Below are positions 6,136 to 10,493 of a stretch of 10,493 nt of DNA, in pieces (the stretch's first letter is position 1; each line of letters begins with the position of its first letter). Under the pieces are notes generated by a model that had not been told where the DNA came from, did not search any database, and saw nothing but the letters and a program-made list of their open reading frames with translations. Origin of the DNA: Caldifarciminota bacterium (GTDB lineage Bacteria > Hydrothermota > Tepidihabitantia > SM23-42); NCBI GenBank assembly GCA_023128195.1, contig JAGMEL010000146.1, forward strand, positions 1 to 10,493, in the 5' to 3' direction. Both the position numbers and the translations under genes were made by a program.

Positions 6136-7713
6136 GTTCAGGATTTTTTCCACTTCTTCTTTATCTACATCCATTACATAAGGAATATCAGAGATATTGG
6201 CTGCATCTTTTGTCAATGCTGCAATGTCATCCCGTGTAATGTATTTGAGGGCGAATTTTCGATTACCAGTCATCAACTGTTTAAGCCCTTGTGCAAGTCT
6301 CTCTATATAAGTATATACGCCCAACGCACCAGTAGGAACACGGTCAAAGTCTTTACCCAATTCTTTCTTTAGTTTGGATGCAGTTACAAATATCTCTTCC
6401 TTTTTTGAACCAAATCGTTCAATAAATACAGGTATTTCATCTTCGTCAATTTTTTTACCAATTGTCTTGCCGACCATTGCTGCACATAAGGGACCACGTG
6501 CCATGCCGACAATTTTTGTATACGGTGCACCGAGTGCTAATGCTTTAAATATTTGATCTTCAAAAGCCAAACCACCGGCAAAAGCAATATCTGGAACATA
6601 CTCTCCTTTTTTAGCAAGCTTATCTGCATAGAAATAGGTGAGTGAGTGAATTTCTACAGGTGGCATACCCCATTCATTCATCATATGCCATGGACTCATA
6701 CCAGTACCACCACCAGCGCCGTCAATAGTCAAAAGGTCTATTTTTGCTTTAGATGCGTATTTTACAGCACGGGCAAGGTCTGCTGGACGATAAGCGCCAG
6801 TCTTTAAGAATACATATTTGGCACCAGCATTACGTAGTTCTTCAGCTCTTTTAATGAATGATTCTTCTTCAACCATACCAATCCTGGAATGCCTTTCAAA
6901 TTCTGAAAATGCCCTTTTTTCAAATGCCTTAATAACATCTGGGTCAAGTGGGTCTGGTAGCACAACATAGCCACGTTTTCTCAGTATCTGAGCTTTTTTA
7001 AGATCTTTAATCTTAACCTCACCACCTATATCCTTTGCACCCTGCCCCCATTTTAGCTCAACAGCTTCAACACCTAATTTTTGAATAGTATATTCTTGTA
7101 CACCAAGTCTTGTATCTTCCACATTTGCCTGGACAATTATCATACCATAGCCGCCTCTTTGCCAGTCTTTATAGAGTTTTATGCGATTTTCCAGATCCGG
7201 CGCCTTTAGAATTTTGCCGTTTTTAATCTTACTGGTCATATCCATTGCGACAACATTTTCACCAATCGTTAACATTATACCGGATAGAGCTGCACCTATT
7301 GCCAGTCCTTCCCAGTTATTCTTAGCAATATTGGTTGAACCCAATCCTGGAATAACAACCGGGAATTTGACCTTAATACCTTTGTTCGCACCAATCTTTT
7401 GTTCTAAATTTACATTTGGAAAGATTGCCTTGTCAGGGTCTGCTTCAATACCAATGGCTCCAACAGCGGTTCCCATTATGTTAAAATGAGTGTAATCAAC
7501 TGGATAGTTCTTTTCAGCAGCCGCAGTAATGATACCAAATGGCTGTGGGTATATGACCTCATGACCGCGGTACGCAGATTTGCCTATTTCACACATTCCA
7601 ATACAGCCGTCTACACAAGTTGTACACATTCCGCTAAGCGGAACAATCGAATCTTCAGTTCTATTTTTTGTTAATGTTGCGGCTGACGCATTTATTTTTG
7701 ATAAAGATGCCAT
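6130..7713 (-). CDS. GltB-like FMN-binding protein (glutamate synthase central domain family)
   Basis: The 527-residue protein matches the FMN-binding synthase domain of glutamate synthase, the short archaeal-type form. Visible motifs are KWGQGAK (221-227; family KxSQGAK) and the phosphate/FMN loop DGAGGGTGMSP (331-341), followed by a TIM-barrel end (FAGGLAFEDQIFKALALGA). It lacks the N-terminal glutaminase domain, and the cysteine motif expected after the barrel (CxxCHxNxCPxG) is gone; only C410 is in that area. Instead, an N-terminal CxxCxxxCxxxC (C30, C33, C37, C41) could hold a cluster. AAAGGAG precedes the ATG (7720-7727 on the minus strand). Upstream lie a NuoG-like gene and a NuoF-GltD fusion, whose GltD part is the usual electron donor to GltB. 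True glutamate synthesis is plausible but not shown; another FMN-dependent reduction is possible. Confidence 0.85.
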   Translation of the reverse strand: MASLSKINASAATLTKNRTEDSIVPLSGMCTTCVDGCIGMCEIGKSAYRGHEVIYPQPFGIITAAAEKNYPVDYTHFNIMGTAVGAIGIEADPDKAIFPNVNLEQKIGANKGIKVKFPVVIPGLGSTNIAKNNWEGLAIGAALSGIMLTIGENVVAMDMTSKIKNGKILKAPDLENRIKLYKDWQRGGYGMIIVQANVEDTRLGVQEYTIQKLGVEAVELKWGQGAKDIGGEVKIKDLKKAQILRKRGYVVLPDPLDPDVIKAFEKRAFSEFERHSRIGMVEEESFIKRAEELRNAGAKYVFLKTGAYRPADLARAVKYASKAKIDLLTIDGAGGGTGMSPWHMMNEWGMPPVEIHSLTYFYADKLAKKGEYVPDIAFAGGLAFEDQIFKALALGAPYTKIVGMARGPLCAAMVGKTIGKKIDEDEIPVFIERFGSKKEEIFVTASKLKKELGKDFDRVPTGALGVYTYIERLAQGLKQLMTGNRKFALKYITRDDIAALTKDAANISDIPYVMDVDKEEVEKILNG

Positions 7714-7732
7714 ATTTATCTCCTTTCTTTAC

Positions 7733-7797
7733 AGATGACCGATGACAGTTATTGTATTCTTTCTGATATCTGTTACCTGCAATCTGTTATCTGTTAA
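7733..7797 (-). repeat. GATAACAGAT-type repeats, 3' side of the pseudogene
   Basis: On the minus strand, TTAACAGATAACAGATTGCAGGTAACAGATATCAG and weaker units (CAGATG, CGGTCATC) run from the end of the broken four-helix-bundle gene towards the GltB-like ribosome-binding site. These are the same units as at 6096-6135 and 7979-8022. The repeat begins exactly where the pseudogene's homology stops, so it may mark the deletion or insertion junction. Confidence 0.55.
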
Positions 7798-7978
7798 CAA
7801 CATAAGGAAAACCCTTCTACAATATTACTGGAGACTGATTTCGATGATCGCCGTATTTGACTACCTTCTTCATACAGTTCGAGTTTTGGAAGATCCAATG
7901 ACATTTTTTATGAATCTTCAACCCTAACTTATGTGCTTTTTGATATATCCTTAATTTTTTATATCCTGTTTGCTTCAT
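7794..7978 (-). pseudogene. Broken four-helix-bundle protein gene (23S rRNA IVP/S23 family)
   Basis: Starting at ATG 7978 with AGGAGA six bases upstream, the first frame gives about 24 residues (GYKKLRIYQKAHKLGLKIHK), typical of the four-helix-bundle family first found in 23S rRNA intervening sequences. At a run of six A (minus strand; 7904-7909) the homology moves to the -1 frame and continues as MSLDLPKLELYEEGSQIRR and SKSVSSNIVEGF. One missing A would explain the shift. The frame then ends after only SLCC, at 7794-7796, right where GATAACAGAT repeats begin. Family members are usually about 115-130 residues, so helices 3 and 4 are lost. Both the frameshift and the truncation point to a dead gene. 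Slippage on the A-run could restore the frame but not the missing half. Confidence 0.8.
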
Positions 7979-8022
7979 AATCTATCTCCTATCTGTTATC
8001 CGTTATCTGCTATCTGATCCTC
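7979..8022 (-). repeat. GATAACAGAT-type repeats, 5' side of the pseudogene
   Basis: On the minus strand, GATCAGATAGCAGATAACG and then GATAACAGATAGGAGATAG lie between the NuoG-like coding sequence and the ATG of the broken four-helix-bundle gene. The array supplies the stop codon (TAA, 8003-8005) and the last residues (SDSR) of the NuoG-like protein, and also contains the AGGAGA ribosome-binding site of the pseudogene. It is made of the same units as the arrays at 6096-6135 and 7733-7797. Confidence 0.6.
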
Positions 8023-8719
8023 TTTTCTTCTTTTTTATTTGATCTGGTCTTCCTTCACAAGTGCCACAGTCGCCTGTTGTTCCCATCCAGCATTGGTAGT
8101 CATCATAGACATTAATGCAAGTAGGCTCAAGCGACAGGCAGGCATTGCAGACATCAGTCTGTGCATCTGGTCCCTGACATCTTAATTGACAGGCAGGGCA
8201 GATATACATACAACCACCACAGAGCCTGCAGACATCAGATTTAATATTGAATGGTGTCATAATCTTCTTTTTATAACCGCGTTCAACAAAGCCAATTGCA
8301 CCGGATTGCATCTGCTCTTTACACATTCGAATACAAAGTCCACAAAGTATACAATCTTCGTGCCTTACTGGAAAACGAACTTTTCTGACATTAAATTTTG
8401 ATGCCAAATCCTGGATTGTTTTTGAAGACGGGCATACAGATAAAAGTAATTCGATCATCATCTTACGTGCATTGATTACCCTTTTTGTGTTAGTTCTGAC
8501 CTTGAGCCCTTGTTCAACTGGATATGTACATGAACTCACAAGTTTGGCATTTTCGCCTTCACCAATCTGTACAAGACACAGCCGGCATCCACCATAAGAA
8601 GATAATCCTTCATTATAACATAGGGTTGGAATCTCAATGCCGTAAAATTTGCATGCTTCTAAAATTGTTGAACCGTCTTCGACCTGCACTTCCAGTCCGT
8701 TCAATTTAAATGTTATCAT
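8003..8719 (-). CDS. NuoG/HoxU-like iron-sulfur subunit
   Basis: This 238-residue soluble electron-transfer protein resembles the N-terminal part of NuoG, HoxU or the matching region of [FeFe] hydrogenase subunits. The 2Fe-2S domain has C34, C45, C48 and C64. The next region should carry the His-Cys [4Fe-4S] motif (HxxxCxxCxxxxxC) but has only C96 (SVCPSSKTIQDL), so that cluster appears absent. Two [4Fe-4S] motifs follow (C123/C126/C129/C133 and C164/C167/C170/C174), then a cysteine-rich tail (C177, C181, C191, C194, C201, C210, C218, C221) that could bind a further cluster. Its ATG overlaps the stop of the upstream NuoF-GltD fusion (ATGA), with AAGGAG before it, implying translational coupling and a stable complex. 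The C-terminal SDSR and stop are contributed by a GATAACAGAT-type repeat. No molybdopterin domain is present. Confidence 0.85.
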   Translation of the reverse strand: MITFKLNGLEVQVEDGSTILEACKFYGIEIPTLCYNEGLSSYGGCRLCLVQIGEGENAKLVSSCTYPVEQGLKVRTNTKRVINARKMMIELLLSVCPSSKTIQDLASKFNVRKVRFPVRHEDCILCGLCIRMCKEQMQSGAIGFVERGYKKKIMTPFNIKSDVCRLCGGCMYICPACQLRCQGPDAQTDVCNACLSLEPTCINVYDDYQCWMGTTGDCGTCEGRPDQIKKKKRGSDSR

Positions 8720-10493
8720 TTTGACTCCTTTTTATTATCTTCTTTTTTTACCTCTAAGTCGCATCTCAGGCATCGTTTGGCTTCCTTTATTGCTGATTTT
8801 TTATCTAAACCCAAATCAACTTCTTTGAAATTTTTTCTTCGTTTTTCAGAACTAAGGTTTTTAGACTCCTGCCGTGAAACTTCCAATATTTCTTCGGCTT
8901 TTAATTTCCCTGGTTCTACGTATATTGATGGTCTGGTTACCTTATATCTAAATTCAATTTTTTCACCCCTTATGTATTTATCAATAGTCTCGGCGACCTT
9001 TTTGCCATCAGCCATTGCCTCAATAACTGTGCTTGGTCCACGTATTGCATCTCCACCTGCAAAAATTCCTGGGATATTTGTTGATAAAGTTTCATGGTCA
9101 ACCACAAATGTGTTCCAGCCAGAAATGTCAAATTCATGCTTTTCTTCTAAACATGAGATATCGGGTTGTTCGCTAATTGCCTGAATTAGTGTGTCGAGTT
9201 CTACGACAAACTCTGAACCTTTGATTGGAATTGGTCGTCTGCGCCCACTTTTATCTACATCGCCAAGTTTCATTCTAATACATTCTATTCCAGCTACTTT
9301 ATCATCCTTAGTAATAACATTGGTCGGGGTGGTTAAAAATTGAATATCAATACCTTCCTCAATTGCGCTGTCAACTTCTTCTTTGTAGGCTGGCATTTCT
9401 GTTTGGGTTCTTCGATATATAATTATAACTTTTTCAACACCAGGTAAACGATTTGCAGCTCTTGCGGCATCTACTGCAGAATTTCCACCGCCAATAACAC
9501 CAACTACTTTTCCGACTTTCACCTTTTTACCAAGATGAAGTTGAGTAAGAAATTCCATCGATGGAACAACCCCTTTTGCATCTTCATTTGGGATTGCCAG
9601 TTTTATACTCTTGTGTGCACCAATAGCAATATATATGGCTTTGTAATCTTTGTCAAATAGATCTTTTGTAGTAAAATCACGCCCCAGTTTTTTATTTGTT
9701 TTTATCACCACCCCGGCATTTATAATTCGTGTAATATCTTCTTTTAAGACTGTTCTTGGTAGACGATATTCAGGAATACCGAGTCTAAGCATTCCACCTG
9801 TCATCGGTTCTGCTTCGAAGATTGTAGGGGCGTAGCCCTTCTGCGCCAAGGAATATGCTGCCATTAGACCGGATGGTCCAGAGCCGATAATCGCTACTTT
9901 TTTGCCGGTCAACTTTTTCTTTATTCGTTTTGTCTTTTTGCCATTGCCATGTTCAACTGCGAATCTCTTCAGGGCACGGATTGAAATAGGATCTCCGCCC
10001 TGGCCTGCACGACATTTTAATTCGCAAGGATGATGACACACACGAGAACATATACCTAAGAGTGGATTATCTTTAAGAATAATATTATACGCTTTCTTAA
10101 ATTCACCTCGGGCAATATAGGCGATATATTGAGGAGCTTCAGTATCAATCGGGCATGTGTGTTGACAAGGGGAAGAGATTATTTCTTTACATACCACTGC
10201 TGGGCATGTTTTATATTTAATATGTGCTTCATACTCGTCTCTAAAATATCTGAGTGTGCTGAGAACCGGGTTTGCTGCAGATTGACCTAATCCACACATT
10301 GAGGCATCTCTTACTGCTTTAGCAAGTTCTTCAAGCAATTCAAGGTCTTCCATTGTGCCTTGTCCTTTTGTAATTTTATCAAGAATTTCCCACATACGTT
10401 GAGTGCCTTCTCGACAGGATAGACATTTCCCACACGACTCGTCCCGTAAAAAGTTCATAAAGTATTTTGCTACATCAACCATACAGGTATCCT
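8716..10493 (-). CDS. NuoF-GltD fusion oxidoreductase, 5' end beyond the window
   Basis: The frame is open at the right edge. The codons before the ATG at 10482 read Asp-Thr-Cys, continuing the NuoF motif DTCMVDVAKYF, so that ATG is internal. The visible 588-plus residues begin in the NuoF [4Fe-4S] domain (numbering from that Met: C17, C20, C23, C63 in ESCGKCLSC...CGLGQ). A GltD/dihydropyrimidine-dehydrogenase-type Fe-S domain follows (C98, C106, C110, C145, C149, C153, C157). Then come the FAD site GSGPSG (200-205), the NAD(P)H site GGGNSAVDAA (331-340), and the second FAD motif FAGGD (474-478). The tail has CLRC (571-574). NuoF oxidises NADH via FMN, and GltD/NfnB modules use NADPH and FAD, so one chain links both pyridine nucleotides, as proposed for Stn/Nfn-type transhydrogenases. 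A NuoE partner would be expected just outside the window. Confidence 0.9.
   Translation of the reverse strand, partial: DTCMVDVAKYFMNFLRDESCGKCLSCREGTQRMWEILDKITKGQGTMEDLELLEELAKAVRDASMCGLGQSAANPVLSTLRYFRDEYEAHIKYKTCPAVVCKEIISSPCQHTCPIDTEAPQYIAYIARGEFKKAYNIILKDNPLLGICSRVCHHPCELKCRAGQGGDPISIRALKRFAVEHGNGKKTKRIKKKLTGKKVAIIGSGPSGLMAAYSLAQKGYAPTIFEAEPMTGGMLRLGIPEYRLPRTVLKEDITRIINAGVVIKTNKKLGRDFTTKDLFDKDYKAIYIAIGAHKSIKLAIPNEDAKGVVPSMEFLTQLHLGKKVKVGKVVGVIGGGNSAVDAARAANRLPGVEKVIIIYRRTQTEMPAYKEEVDSAIEEGIDIQFLTTPTNVITKDDKVAGIECIRMKLGDVDKSGRRRPIPIKGSEFVVELDTLIQAISEQPDISCLEEKHEFDISGWNTFVVDHETLSTNIPGIFAGGDAIRGPSTVIEAMADGKKVAETIDKYIRGEKIEFRYKVTRPSIYVEPGKLKAEEILEVSRQESKNLSSEKRRKNFKEVDLGLDKKSAIKEAKRCLRCDLEVKKEDNKKESK

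Noticed and set aside
7750..7785. Minus-strand promoter for the GltB-like gene (TTGCAG ... TACAAT)
   Set aside because: The spacer would be about 20 bases and the -35 match is weak; the elements lie in repeat-derived sequence.
7900..7915. Programmed frameshift in the four-helix-bundle gene
   Set aside because: The A6 run could slip, but the product would still lack its second half, so a decayed gene is the simpler reading.
7742..7927. 61-codon open frame on the + strand
   Set aside because: It is antisense to the four-helix-bundle pseudogene and to repeats; its translation resembles nothing and it has no ribosome-binding site.
10480..10482. ATG at 10482 (minus strand) as the start of the NuoF-GltD gene
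   Set aside because: The preceding in-frame codons encode Asp-Thr-Cys, continuing the conserved NuoF motif, and the frame stays open to the window edge. The gene starts outside.
1..10493. CRISPR array, tRNA or rRNA genes, transposase, phage genes
   Set aside because: No regularly spaced direct repeats, cloverleaf sequence, rRNA signature or transposase-like frame was seen on either strand.

Overview
The window looks like a piece of the chromosome of an anaerobic, uncultivated-type bacterium. It is AT-rich, encodes many iron-sulfur and flavin oxidoreductases, has short Shine-Dalgarno-led operons, and its intergenic gaps are filled with AT-rich repeats of the 'ctaaat / tttagaattt' and 'GATAACAGAT' kinds. 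I associate such repeats with candidate-phylum genomes such as WOR-3 and its relatives, but the sequence alone does not fix the phylum.

Left part (1-3305, + strand): radA (DNA repair ATPase), then a soluble PIN-TRAM protein resembling the cytoplasmic part of YacL, then an M42-family metallo-aminopeptidase. radA next to a PIN-TRAM gene recalls the radA-disA-yacL neighbourhood of Firmicutes, here without disA. Middle part (3306-5846, + strand): a near-perfect sigma70 promoter drives a two-gene operon for a soluble fumarate reductase-like pair: a 2Fe-2S plus 2x[4Fe-4S] protein and a flavoprotein. No membrane anchor is present. The flavoprotein keeps the fumarate-reductase active-site residues but has Asn where the covalent-FAD His would be. 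A clear intrinsic terminator (6065-6096) ends this transcription unit.

Right part (6130-10493, - strand): three oxidoreductase genes read leftward. They are a NuoF-GltD fusion cut by the right window edge, a NuoG/HoxU-like Fe-S protein overlapping it by ATGA, and a GltB-like FMN protein without the glutaminase domain or the classical 3Fe-4S motif. Together they suggest a soluble NAD(P)H-linked, possibly electron-bifurcating, complex. Between the last two genes lies a broken four-helix-bundle (23S rRNA IVP/S23 family) gene, frameshifted and truncated, embedded in GATAACAGAT-type repeats.

The most unusual signals are non-coding. (1) A 17-18 nt hairpin with tandem G.A mismatches (GCC-GA-RC-loop-GY-GA-GGC) occurs four times with compensatory stem changes; three copies lie just upstream of + strand genes. 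(2) A composite intergenic repeat of about 160 bp is present twice in opposite orientation, each copy ending in that hairpin. (3) GATAACAGAT-like arrays start at, or supply, the stop codons of - strand genes and flank the dead four-helix-bundle gene.
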